Of a stretch of DNA of 7,521 nucleotides, positions 1 through 6,037 are shown piece by piece. A program made the translations under genes and the position numbers. The stretch is taken from the NCBI GenBank assembly GCA_002440065.1, contig DJRK01000125.1, forward strand, positions 1 to 7,521, given 5' to 3'. The stretch comes from Atopobium sp. UBA6362 (GTDB lineage: Bacteria; Actinomycetota; Coriobacteriia; Coriobacteriales; Atopobiaceae). The notes beneath the pieces were generated by a model, which saw nothing but the letters and a program-made list of their open reading frames with translations, was not told where the DNA came from and searched no databases. The number at the start of each line of letters is the position of its first letter. Within the stretch, counting starts at the first letter, position 1.

Positions 1-416
1 CGGCAGTAGGGGCAGACCTTCCAGTCCGCGTTGAGCGGGCGGTGGCACGTGGGGCAGACGTTGCGGACCTGCGTGTTGCAGATGGGGCAGACCACGAAGT
101 CGCGGTCGATCGGCGCGCCGCACTTGGGACAGATGCCGTAGTGGGAGAGTTGGTGCTCGCGCAGGGCGATGTCGAGGTCCTGCTCCTCGCGGTCGATGAG
201 GTAGGAGCTGGGGCGCAGGATCACGTACGCGAGAAGGCCCACGATGGGGATGACCGAGATGACGGCCCACATCCACCAGGGCTCGGCGCCGCGGCGCTGG
301 GCGTCGCGCACGACGTAGACGATGGAGAGGATGTAGAGCATGACGACGCACACGACCATGAGGTAGAGGACCATGCGGACCTCGGGAGTGAGTATCTGGT
401 CGATAAGTTCCTGCAT
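1..416 (-). CDS. Membrane-anchored double zinc ribbon protein (3' end outside the window)
   Basis: The visible part is 138 complete residues plus the start of codon 139, which must be Arg; no stop is reached before the left edge. Residues about 15-37 form a hydrophobic helix. After a short basic loop (RDAQRRG), residues about 48-67 form a second one, in a pattern resembling the PLDc_N type two-helix segment. A soluble linker follows, then four CxxC knuckles: C96/C99, C110/C113, C121/C124 and C135/C138, together a complete double zinc ribbon. The start ATG at 416-414 is preceded by AAGGGG about 8 nt upstream. The likely topology is two TM segments with the zinc ribbons in the cytoplasm. Such proteins are often annotated only as zinc ribbon domain proteins, and I cannot name a function. 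It lies 80 bp downstream of folC and may be transcribed separately from the promoter at 484-492. The call as a real gene is firm; the role is unknown. Confidence 0.85.
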   Translation of the reverse strand, partial: MQELIDQILTPEVRMVLYLMVVCVVMLYILSIVYVVRDAQRRGAEPWWMWAVISVIPIVGLLAYVILRPSSYLIDREEQDLDIALREHQLSHYGICPKCGAPIDRDFVVCPICNTQVRNVCPTCHRPLNADWKVCPYC

Positions 417-483
417 ATTTGGGACCCCTTCGTAGAGTTGCACGTACCTGGAGAGGAGCGCTCCGCTCCGCACAGATGACGTG

Positions 484-492
484 ATTGTAGCA
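484..492 (-). promoter_or_regulatory. Putative extended -10 promoter for the zinc ribbon gene
   Basis: Read on the minus strand, the folC-zinc ribbon gap contains TGCTACAAT. This is a TACAAT -10 hexamer (5 of 6 to consensus) with the TGn extension that can replace a good -35. A TTGCCG lies further upstream, but at an overlong spacing of about 21 bp inside the folC 3' end. A start here would give a leader of roughly 60 nt before the ATG at 416. It was found by eye only. It would uncouple the membrane protein from the folate genes. Confidence 0.4.
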
Positions 493-496
493 GAGC

Positions 497-1903
497 TTAC
501 GCGAACTCGGCGGCAACCTCGCCCGCAAGGGTAATGGAGCCGCAGGCAACGTAGGATTCTCCACACAAGGAAGACACGGCGTCGGGAACGGAGCCGTAGA
601 CGCCCGCGACCTCGGCGCCCTCGGAGTGGAAGACCTCGGCGAGCTCGGCGGCGGGAAGCGCGCGCGGCGACGTCGTCTGCGTCACATAGACGCGCGGGAA
701 CGCGGGCGCGAGGAGCCGGGCGATCCCGTCGACGTCCTTATCGGCGAGGACGGCGCAGAGAAGGGCCGGACGCGCCGCTGGATCGGGCTCGATCTCGGCC
801 ATGGCGGAGAGGAAGGCGCCGACGCTCTGCGGGTTGTGGCACGCGTCGATGAGGACTGGGGGCTCGGGGCGCAGGAGTTGGAAGCGCCCCGGGGTCGGGC
901 AGGAGACCACGGACTCGTAGAGCGCGGCGGCGTCGAGAGCGCGGCCGAGGTAGTTCTCGCACAGGACGACGGCGCAGGCGATGTTTGCCGCCTGGTAGCC
1001 GGGCTTCAGGGCGGCGAGCTCGAGATAACCAGCACGCGGGGTGGTCACGTCGAGCTCGAGGGGGAACCCCAGGCGGCGCGGGCGCTTCTTTACCTTGTAG
1101 GTCGCGAGCGGGAAGTCGCGATGCTCGCGTGGCTCGCCGGGCTGCATCTCGCCCGCCGCGTCTGAAGGGTCGGAGGGGCGCAGGAGCACCGGCTCGACGC
1201 CGCTCTCGCGGCACTGGTCGAGGAAGACGTCCTCGTCGCTCGCCGGCGTGGCGGTGCCCGCGCCTAGGACGCAGGTGCGACCGGGCTTGATGATCGCGGC
1301 CTTCTCGCCCGCGATCGCCTCGAGCGTGTCGCCCAGGACCTTGATGTGGTCGAGGCCGATGCCCGTCACGGCGACGGAGCGGATGGACTTCGCTGCCGAC
1401 GTCGCGTCCCAGCGGCCGCCCATGCCGCACTCGAGCACGGCGACGTCGACGCCCGCGCGGGCAAAGACGACCATCGCGGCGACCGTCAGCGTGTCGAACT
1501 CGGTGATGTCGTAGGGACGCTCCCCCGCCTCGCGGCGCCGGGCGTTCACGCGCTCGCCGGCGACGTGCGCGGCCGAGATACCGTAGGCGAAGTCCTCCGC
1601 AGAGACGGGCGAGCCGCCCACCTCCATGCGCTCGGTATAGCTCACGAGCTCAGGCGAGGTGTACAGGGCGCACTTCTTGCCCTCGCCCATGAGGATGGCC
1701 GCCGCGTAGCGCGAGGTGGACGTCTTGCCGTTCGTGCCCGCGACCTGCAGGCTCTCGAAGCAGAGGTCGGGGTCGCCGAGCTCGCTGAGCATGTCCTCGA
1801 CGGTCTCGAGCATGGGGCAGATGCCGAAGCGCAGCGCGGAATGGAGCTGCTCGAGCGCCACGTCATACGTTATGTGCGGCACATCAAAAGGAACCTGGTA
1901 CAT
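497..1903 (-). CDS. folC: Bifunctional folylpolyglutamate synthase / dihydrofolate synthase
   Basis: This cytoplasmic, ATP-dependent Mur-ligase-family enzyme adds L-glutamate to dihydropteroate and/or extends the gamma-glutamate tail of reduced folates. The protein has 468 residues, slightly longer than the usual 420-440. Visible motifs are the P-loop GTNGKTS (56-62), a TSPEL segment (82-86, usually TSPHL), LECGMGGRWDAT (157-168, the family's GxGGRxDAT), GIGLDH (181-186), EKAAIIKPG (200-208, with K201 in the position of the carbamylated lysine), DACHNP (353-358) and a GSITLAGEV C-terminus (455-463). The P-loop has Thr where most FolC proteins have Gly (GKGS), so it reads more like a Mur ligase; the HNP and DAT motifs still make FolC the best call. 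The start is supported by GGGAG 7 nt upstream. It lies 59 bp after folE, separated from it by a REP-like palindrome, and is the last folate gene of the cluster. Whether it has both activities cannot be read from the sequence. Confidence 0.93.
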   Translation of the reverse strand: MYQVPFDVPHITYDVALEQLHSALRFGICPMLETVEDMLSELGDPDLCFESLQVAGTNGKTSTSRYAAAILMGEGKKCALYTSPELVSYTERMEVGGSPVSAEDFAYGISAAHVAGERVNARRREAGERPYDITEFDTLTVAAMVVFARAGVDVAVLECGMGGRWDATSAAKSIRSVAVTGIGLDHIKVLGDTLEAIAGEKAAIIKPGRTCVLGAGTATPASDEDVFLDQCRESGVEPVLLRPSDPSDAAGEMQPGEPREHRDFPLATYKVKKRPRRLGFPLELDVTTPRAGYLELAALKPGYQAANIACAVVLCENYLGRALDAAALYESVVSCPTPGRFQLLRPEPPVLIDACHNPQSVGAFLSAMAEIEPDPAARPALLCAVLADKDVDGIARLLAPAFPRVYVTQTTSPRALPAAELAEVFHSEGAEVAGVYGSVPDAVSSLCGESYVACGSITLAGEVAAEFA

Positions 1904-1927
1904 TCAACGACTCCCATAATCGGATTC

Positions 1928-1965
1928 GGGGCCCGACCCTTAATTTGGGGTCCGACCCCAAATTA
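1928..1965. repeat. REP-like palindrome with a degenerate tandem copy, overlapping the folE stop
   Basis: A perfect inverted repeat has 11-bp arms TAATTTGGGGT (1941-1951) and ACCCCAAATTA (1955-1965) around a 3-nt CCG centre. Immediately to its left, 1928-1946 is a related 19-nt unit matching 1947-1965 at 15 of 19 positions (both contain GGGGnCCGACCC), so the element looks like two tandem units, one decayed. The right arm supplies the TAA stop of folE (1963-1965). No U-rich tail follows the stem on either strand, so a rho-independent terminator is unlikely. Palindromes of the form TTTGGGGTC-n-GACCCCAAA are, from memory, a recurring intergenic repeat in several phyla, sometimes linked to REP-associated tyrosine transposases. 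Membership in such a family here is inference. As RNA it would form a very stable hairpin between folE and folC. Confidence 0.8.
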
Positions 1966-2559
1966 GTTGCAGTGGAGGAGCTGGAGGGCTTCTTGGCGGC
2001 ACTTGCTCTCCTTGAGGGCGCCGCGCACGGCCGAGGTCGTGGTGAGCGCGCCCGCGGACCGGACGCCGCGCATGGTCATGCACGTGTGCTCCGCCTCGAG
2101 GACCACGAGGACCCCCAAGGGGTCGAGTTCGCGCACGAGCGCGTCGGCGACCTGGGCCGTCAGGCGCTCCTGCAGCTGCGGGCGGCGGGCGTAGCCGTTC
2201 ACGCAGCGGGCGATCTTTGAGAGGCCGGTCACGTGGCCGTCGCGCGGGATGTAGCAGACGCTCGCCTTGCCCACGAACGGCAGCAGATGGTGCTCGCACA
2301 TGGACGAGAACGGGATGTCGCGGACGATGACCATCTCCTCGTTTCCCGGCTCGTGGAACTGTTTGCGCAGGTGGGCGCCCGGGTCCTCCTGCATCCCGCC
2401 AAAGATCTCCTCGCAGGCGCGCGCCACGCGGTCTGGCGTGCCCTGGAGCCCCTCGCGGTCTGGGTCCTCCCCTATGGCAAGAAGGAACTCGCGCACGGCG
2501 GCCTCCACGCGGGGCTTGTCGAGCTTCCCGTACGAGAAGCGCTCGGAATCGGTCGTCAT
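1963..2559 (-). CDS. folE: GTP cyclohydrolase I
   Basis: Converts GTP to 7,8-dihydroneopterin triphosphate and formate, the first committed step of de novo folate (pterin) synthesis; it is a cytoplasmic, zinc-dependent homodecameric enzyme in known cases. The protein has 198 residues, normal for the compact bacterial form. The zinc ligands are visible as C88 and H91 in the SMCEHHLLPF motif and C160 in EAEHTCMTMRG. Other family landmarks are the N-terminal GEDPDREGLQGTPDRVA (30-46), the GKASVCYIP strand (97-105), GLSKIAR (112-118) and QERLTAQ (130-136). The start at 2559 is 2 bp past the folD stop with a modest GGCAGG site, suggesting translational coupling. The last codons and stop run into the REP-like palindrome, so the C-terminus may have been remodelled by that insertion. 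Formate released here could in principle be re-used by the Fhs encoded upstream. Confidence 0.97.
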   Translation of the reverse strand: MTTDSERFSYGKLDKPRVEAAVREFLLAIGEDPDREGLQGTPDRVARACEEIFGGMQEDPGAHLRKQFHEPGNEEMVIVRDIPFSSMCEHHLLPFVGKASVCYIPRDGHVTGLSKIARCVNGYARRPQLQERLTAQVADALVRELDPLGVLVVLEAEHTCMTMRGVRSAGALTTTSAVRGALKESKCRQEALQLLHCN

Positions 2560-2561
2560 GG

Positions 2562-3413
2562 CTACCTGCCCTTCTCGGCTGACTCGATGACGTGCTTGGC
2601 GAGGATCGACGTCGTGACCGCGCCCACGCCGCCCGGGACGGGGGTGATGGCGCCGACGACGGGCTCCACGGCGTCGAAGTCGACGTCGCCCACGAGCTTG
2701 CCCGCCCGCTCGTCCCAGTTGATGCCCACGTCGACGACGACCTGGCCCGGGGAGACGCACTCGGCGCCGACCGTGCCCGCATGCCCCGCGGCGGCGACGA
2801 TGACGTCGGCCCGCTTGAGCTCGGACGCGAGGTCGCGCGTGCGCGTGTGGCACATGGTCACGGTCGCGTTCCTCGCCTGGAGCATGAGCGAGACAGGCTT
2901 GCCGATGACGAGCGAGCGCCCCACGACGGCAACGCGCACGCCCTCGAGCGGCACCTCGTAGTGGTCGAGGATCGCCAGAACGGCCTCGGCGGTGCAAGGG
3001 GCAAAACCTTCCCCCATGCCAGTGAGCGTGTGGAGAAGCGAGGACGGCGTCATGCAGTCGACGTCCTTCGCCGGGTCGAGTGCGCGTGCGACCTCCGCCT
3101 CATCGAGCTGGTCCGGGAGCGGGCGGAAGAGAAGGATGCCATGCACGGAGGCGTCGTCGTTGAGCTCTCGCACGACGCGGAGAAGTTCCTCCTGAGAGCA
3201 GTCGCCGGGAAGAAGGACGCGCCTGGCCTCGATGCCGACCTTCTCGCAGCGCTTGAGCGCGCCGCGCTCGTAGGAGAGGTCGTCCTCGCGCTCGCCCACG
3301 CGGACGATCGCGAGACGGGGCGCGACGCCCGCGGCTTTGAGCGCCGCGGCACGGGACGCCAGGTCCTCGGTTATCGCGCGGGCGACGGGCCCGCCTTTGA
3401 GCAGCTCTGCCAT
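2562..3413 (-). CDS. folD: Methylene-THF dehydrogenase (FolD family), probably lacking cyclohydrolase activity
   Basis: FolD enzymes oxidise 5,10-methylene-THF to methenyl-THF with NAD(P)+ and usually also hydrolyse the product to 10-formyl-THF. This 283-residue protein has the family fold: a substrate domain, the nucleotide-binding motif GRSLVIGKP (165-173), VIVAAAG (204-210), VVVDVGIN (225-232), GDVDF (242-246) and ITPVPGGVG (256-264). An ungapped comparison with remembered E. coli FolD shows Tyr50 kept as Y48 and Asp121 kept as D119. The catalytic Lys54 is replaced by Ala52, and Gln98 (usual GILVQLPLP) by Phe96 (GILLFRPLP). Loss of that Lys is known to remove cyclohydrolase activity while dehydrogenase can persist. 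The yeast monofunctional enzyme Mtd1 likewise has a non-Lys and an aromatic residue at these sites. The neighbouring fchA would then supply the missing step. Start: ATG at 3413 with AGGGGAG 9 nt upstream, 4 bp after the fchA stop. Family is certain; loss of one activity is inference. Confidence 0.93.
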   Translation of the reverse strand: MAELLKGGPVARAITEDLASRAAALKAAGVAPRLAIVRVGEREDDLSYERGALKRCEKVGIEARRVLLPGDCSQEELLRVVRELNDDASVHGILLFRPLPDQLDEAEVARALDPAKDVDCMTPSSLLHTLTGMGEGFAPCTAEAVLAILDHYEVPLEGVRVAVVGRSLVIGKPVSLMLQARNATVTMCHTRTRDLASELKRADVIVAAAGHAGTVGAECVSPGQVVVDVGINWDERAGKLVGDVDFDAVEPVVGAITPVPGGVGAVTTSILAKHVIESAEKGR

Positions 3414-3417
3414 GCAG

Positions 3418-4047
3418 CTACACTCCCCTGATCTTCTTTGCGACGGAATCGGCGACGGCACGGGCGCGGGGGCGCCAGGTGTCGAGAAGCGCGTCCGCCT
3501 CGGACTCGAGCTCAACGGCGAGCGTGCGGTCCCTCATCGGGACGGTGTTCGCCCAGATGCTCAGCGAAGCCGCCTCGAGCGCGGAGCTCGCCATGAGCGC
3601 GCCGCAGGCTACGTCGGCCTGGAGGAGCTTCGAGCCCTTGGCCTCGAGCTCCTCGAGGAGGCCCAAGACCTCGCCGCACGCGCGCATGACCTGGAGCGGC
3701 GGGACGGCGGCCTCCTTGAGCGCCTCTTGGATGCGGCCGGGGCGCTCGGGGTCGTCCTTTGCCAAGCCGTACGCGGCGGAAACAAGCGCATATGCCCGGG
3801 CATCGTCGGCCGAGAGCGACAGGAGCTCCTCCCTGAGGCCCGCCGCACGGGACATGATCGCCAGGACGTCGTCCTCGACGGCGGCGTAGCGGGGCTTCCC
3901 AACGGTGAACTCGCCCACCATCGAGGCAAGGGACGAGGCCAGGGCCCCCACATAGGCCGCCGCGGCCCCGCCGCCAGGCACAGGTTTTCTGGCCGCGAGC
4001 TCGGAGGCGAAGCCCTCGCAGCTCAGGTCGCGAACATCAAAATCCAT
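3418..4047 (-). CDS. fchA: Cyclodeaminase/cyclohydrolase family protein, likely methenyl-THF cyclohydrolase
   Basis: This 209-residue, mostly helical protein belongs to the formiminotransferase-cyclodeaminase C-terminal family (FTCD_C). Near the N-terminus it has the diagnostic RKPVPGGGAAAAYVGALASS region (20-39), then MVGEFTVGKPRY (43-54), an acidic DDARAY segment (81-86) and NTVPMRD (167-173). Family members act either as formimino-THF cyclodeaminase (histidine or purine catabolism) or as methenyl-THF cyclohydrolase (FchA). No formiminotransferase or histidine-degradation gene is visible. Placement between fhs and an apparently cyclohydrolase-deficient folD favours the FchA role, interconverting 10-formyl-THF and methenyl-THF. 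The start MDFDVRDLS at 4047 aligns with the usual N-terminus and has GGAG 4 nt upstream. The reading frame is open to an ATG at 4116, but the extra residues are not family-like. It is separated from fhs by 105 bp and overlaps folD's ribosome site. Confidence 0.9.
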   Translation of the reverse strand: MDFDVRDLSCEGFASELAARKPVPGGGAAAAYVGALASSLASMVGEFTVGKPRYAAVEDDVLAIMSRAAGLREELLSLSADDARAYALVSAAYGLAKDDPERPGRIQEALKEAAVPPLQVMRACGEVLGLLEELEAKGSKLLQADVACGALMASSALEAASLSIWANTVPMRDRTLAVELESEADALLDTWRPRARAVADSVAKKIRGV

Positions 4048-4152
4048 GGAACTCCAAAAGCAAACGTTACGAGCAGAACTCAAGCCAAGCAGTACGGCGG
4101 CGAGGGGCAAAAGCATGCGCCGTCAGAGCACGGGCCGCCAGAAGACGTGACC

Positions 4153-5826
4153 TTAGAACAGGCCCACGATCTTGCCGTCGGGGGTGACGTCGATCTTCTC
4201 GGCCGCAGGCACCTTGGGAAGGCCGGGCATCGTCATGATGTCGCCGGTAAGCGCCACGACGAAGCCCGCACCCGCGCTCACGCGCACGTCGCGGACGGTC
4301 AGGCGGAAGCCCTCCGGTGCACCGAGTAGCTTGGGGTCGTCGCTGAAGCTGTACTGGGTCTTGGCCATGCAGACGGGGAGCCCGCCGAAGCCCTGCTCCT
4401 CGAGCTGCTTCAGCATGCGCGACGCCTTGGGCGCGAAATCCACGCCGTCGGCATGGTACACGCGCTTGGCGATCGCATCGATCTTCTCGGCGAGAGGCGC
4501 GTCCAGGTCGTAGGCAAAGCGGAAGTCGGACGGCTCCTCGCACAGGCGGCAGACCTCGTCGGCAAGGGCGCGGCCTCCGTCGCCGCCCTTGGCCCAGACC
4601 TCGGATAGCGCGACGTTCACGCCGAGCTCGTTGCACTTCTTCTCAACAAGGGCGAGCTCAGTCGGGGTGTCGGTGGGGAACGCGTTGATGGCCACGACGA
4701 CAGGAAGGCCCCAGACGTCCTTGAGGTTGCTCACGTGGCGGAGCAGGTTGGGCATGCCGGCCTCGAGCGCCTCGAGGTTCTCGGCGGTGAGCTCGGGCTT
4801 GGGAACGCCGCCGTTGTACTTGAGCGCGCGGACGGTCGCCACGAGCACGACCGCGGAGGGCTCGATACCCGCGGCGCGGCACTTGATGTCGAGGAACTTC
4901 TCGGCACCCAGGTCTGCGCCGAAGCCGGCCTCCGTCACGACGTAGTCGGCGAGCTTCATGGCCGTGGTCGTCGCCTCGACCGAGTTGCAGCCATGGGCGA
5001 TGTTCGCGAAGGGGCCGCCGTGGACGAACGCGGGGTTGCCTTCGAGGGTCTGCACGAGGTTCGGCTTGATCGCGTCCTTGAGAAGGGCCGCCATCGCGCC
5101 CTGGGCGTGGATGTCCGCGACCGTGACGGGCTCGCGGTTATACGTGTAGGCCACGACCATGCGGCCAAGGCGGTCGCGCAGGTCCATGAGGTCGCTCGCC
5201 ATGCAGAAGGCCGCCATGACCTCGGAGGCCACGGTAATGTCGAAGCCGTCCTCGCGCGGCATGCCGTTCGCGACGCCGCCGAGGCCGTCGACAACGTTTC
5301 TGAGCTGGCGGTCGTTCATGTCGACGCAGCGCTTCCACACGATGCGGCGCGGGTCGATGTTCAGGGCGTTGCCCTGCTTGATGTGGTTGTCGAGCATCGC
5401 GGCGCACAGGTTGTTCGCCGCGCCGATGGCGTGGAAGTCGCCGGTGAAGTGCAGGTTGATGTCCTCCATGGGGACGACCTGGGCGTGACCGCCGCCCGCG
5501 GCGCCGCCCTTGATGCCAAAGACCGGACCCAGCGAAGGCTCGCGGAGACACAGCATGGTTTTCTTGCCCATGGCGTTCATAGCGTCCGCGAGGCCCACGG
5601 AGGTCGTCGTCTTGCCCTCTCCTGCGGGCGTGGGGTTAATGGCCGTCACGAGGACGAGCTTGGCGCGGCGCGGCGCGTCCGCGAGGGAGTGGATGTCGAC
5701 CTTTGCCTTATAACGACCGTAGCACTCGAGCTGGTCCTCGGAGAGGCCCGCCTTTGCGGCGACCTCGGTGATCGGGGACATCTGGGCTTCCTGGGCGATC
5801 TCGATATCAGACTTGAACTCCGCCAT
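4153..5826 (-). CDS. fhs: Formate-tetrahydrofolate ligase (10-formyl-THF synthetase)
   Basis: Catalyses ATP + formate + THF to 10-formyl-THF + ADP + phosphate, the entry of formate into the one-carbon pool; it is a cytoplasmic homotetramer in characterised bacteria. The protein has 557 residues, the usual full length, with no truncation. Visible motifs are the ATP-binding loop TPAGEGKTT (66-74), EPSLGPVFGIKGGAAGGG (96-113), FTGDFHAIGAANNL (127-140), NPAFVHGGPFANIAHGCNS (264-282), VVAINAFPTDT (377-387) and the C-terminal GDIMTMPGLPKVPAA (528-542). The start MAEFKSDIE at 5826 is chosen because AGGAGG lies 4 nt upstream. An in-frame ATG 24 nt earlier would include that site in the coding region. 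It is the first gene of the folate cluster, behind the promoter at 5862-5890. It serves purine and formyl-Met supply, or the methyl branch of an acetogenic pathway; nothing here decides between these. Confidence 0.98.
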   Translation of the reverse strand: MAEFKSDIEIAQEAQMSPITEVAAKAGLSEDQLECYGRYKAKVDIHSLADAPRRAKLVLVTAINPTPAGEGKTTTSVGLADAMNAMGKKTMLCLREPSLGPVFGIKGGAAGGGHAQVVPMEDINLHFTGDFHAIGAANNLCAAMLDNHIKQGNALNIDPRRIVWKRCVDMNDRQLRNVVDGLGGVANGMPREDGFDITVASEVMAAFCMASDLMDLRDRLGRMVVAYTYNREPVTVADIHAQGAMAALLKDAIKPNLVQTLEGNPAFVHGGPFANIAHGCNSVEATTTAMKLADYVVTEAGFGADLGAEKFLDIKCRAAGIEPSAVVLVATVRALKYNGGVPKPELTAENLEALEAGMPNLLRHVSNLKDVWGLPVVVAINAFPTDTPTELALVEKKCNELGVNVALSEVWAKGGDGGRALADEVCRLCEEPSDFRFAYDLDAPLAEKIDAIAKRVYHADGVDFAPKASRMLKQLEEQGFGGLPVCMAKTQYSFSDDPKLLGAPEGFRLTVRDVRVSAGAGFVVALTGDIMTMPGLPKVPAAEKIDVTPDGKIVGLF

Positions 5827-5861
5827 TTGTCCTCCTCGCTGACGACGCACGGTAGCCTTTA

Positions 5862-5890
5862 ACTATAAGCCACGCGCGAGGGCAGGGAAA
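5862..5890 (-). promoter_or_regulatory. Putative promoter of the fhs-fchA-folD-folE(-folC) cluster
   Basis: On the minus strand, TATAGT (5867-5862, 5 of 6 to the -10 consensus) lies 17 bp from TTTCCC (5890-5885, a weak -35, 3 of 6). Transcription would begin near 5855, giving a leader of about 30 nt that contains the AGGAGG site. That leader is too short for a THF riboswitch, and no other aptamer is visible. It was identified by eye. Confidence 0.45.
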
Positions 5891-5973
5891 CGCTCCTTGG
5901 GAGACGGGACAAAATGCCCGTTTCATTGCATCAAAGGGGGTCCGCCCAGCAGGCGCCGCTTCGAACTCCACGC

Positions 5974-6002
5974 AGGACACGATAGGCGCTTTGCCGTAGA
6001 AT
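5974..6002 (+). promoter_or_regulatory. Putative sigma-70-type promoter of tcdA
   Basis: AGGACA (5974-5979, 4 of 6 to TTGACA) is separated by exactly 17 bp from TAGAAT (5997-6002, 5 of 6 to TATAAT). The predicted start near 6009 leaves a leader of about 29 nt to the ATG at 6038. It is divergent from the fhs promoter, with the two predicted starts about 150 bp apart, so they need not share control sites. Confidence 0.5.
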
Positions 6003-6026
6003 CAGGCCGCAACATGAGCGCGCACA

Positions 6027-6032
6027 GAGGAG
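6027..6032 (+). promoter_or_regulatory. tcdA: Ribosome binding site deciding the tcdA start
   Basis: GAGGAG ends 5 nt before the ATG at 6038. Earlier in-frame starts, at 5897 and at 6014, lack such a site. The first also lies upstream of the predicted promoter, so 6038 is the preferred start. Confidence 0.7.
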
Positions 6033-6037
6033 AAAAC

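Noticed and set aside
417..428. GGGGTCCCAAAT (minus strand) just before the zinc ribbon start, resembling half of the REP-like palindrome.
   Set aside because: Only the CCCAAAT part matches, and it is better explained as the Shine-Dalgarno region of that gene.
626..1165. Long open frames antisense to folC, and similar ones opposite folD and fhs (for example 2592-3431 and 4735-5862 on the plus strand).
   Set aside because: They are expected mirror frames of GC-rich genes. Their translations are low-complexity and rich in Arg, Ala, Gly or Asp/His, with no motifs, while the opposite strand encodes clear enzymes.
4048..4116. An upstream in-frame ATG at 4116 would give the cyclodeaminase family protein a hydrophobic, signal-peptide-like start (MLLPLAAVLLGLSSA).
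   Set aside because: The family is cytoplasmic and its normal N-terminus aligns with the ATG at 4047, which has a GGAG site. The extension is most likely a chance open frame.
5827..5896. A tetrahydrofolate riboswitch was looked for ahead of fhs.
   Set aside because: The predicted leader is about 30 nt, too short for the known THF aptamers, and no matching folding was seen.
5936..5947. GGGGGTCCGCCC, similar to the centre of the REP-like element at 1928-1965.
   Set aside because: The A/T-rich outer arms are absent and it is not palindromic, so the match is only a few G/C bases in a GC-rich sequence.
5897..6037. N-terminal extension of TcdA from the ATG at 5897 or 6014.
   Set aside because: Residues encoded before 6038 do not resemble the family. 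The strong GAGGAG site sits just before 6038, and the 5897 start would precede the predicted promoter.
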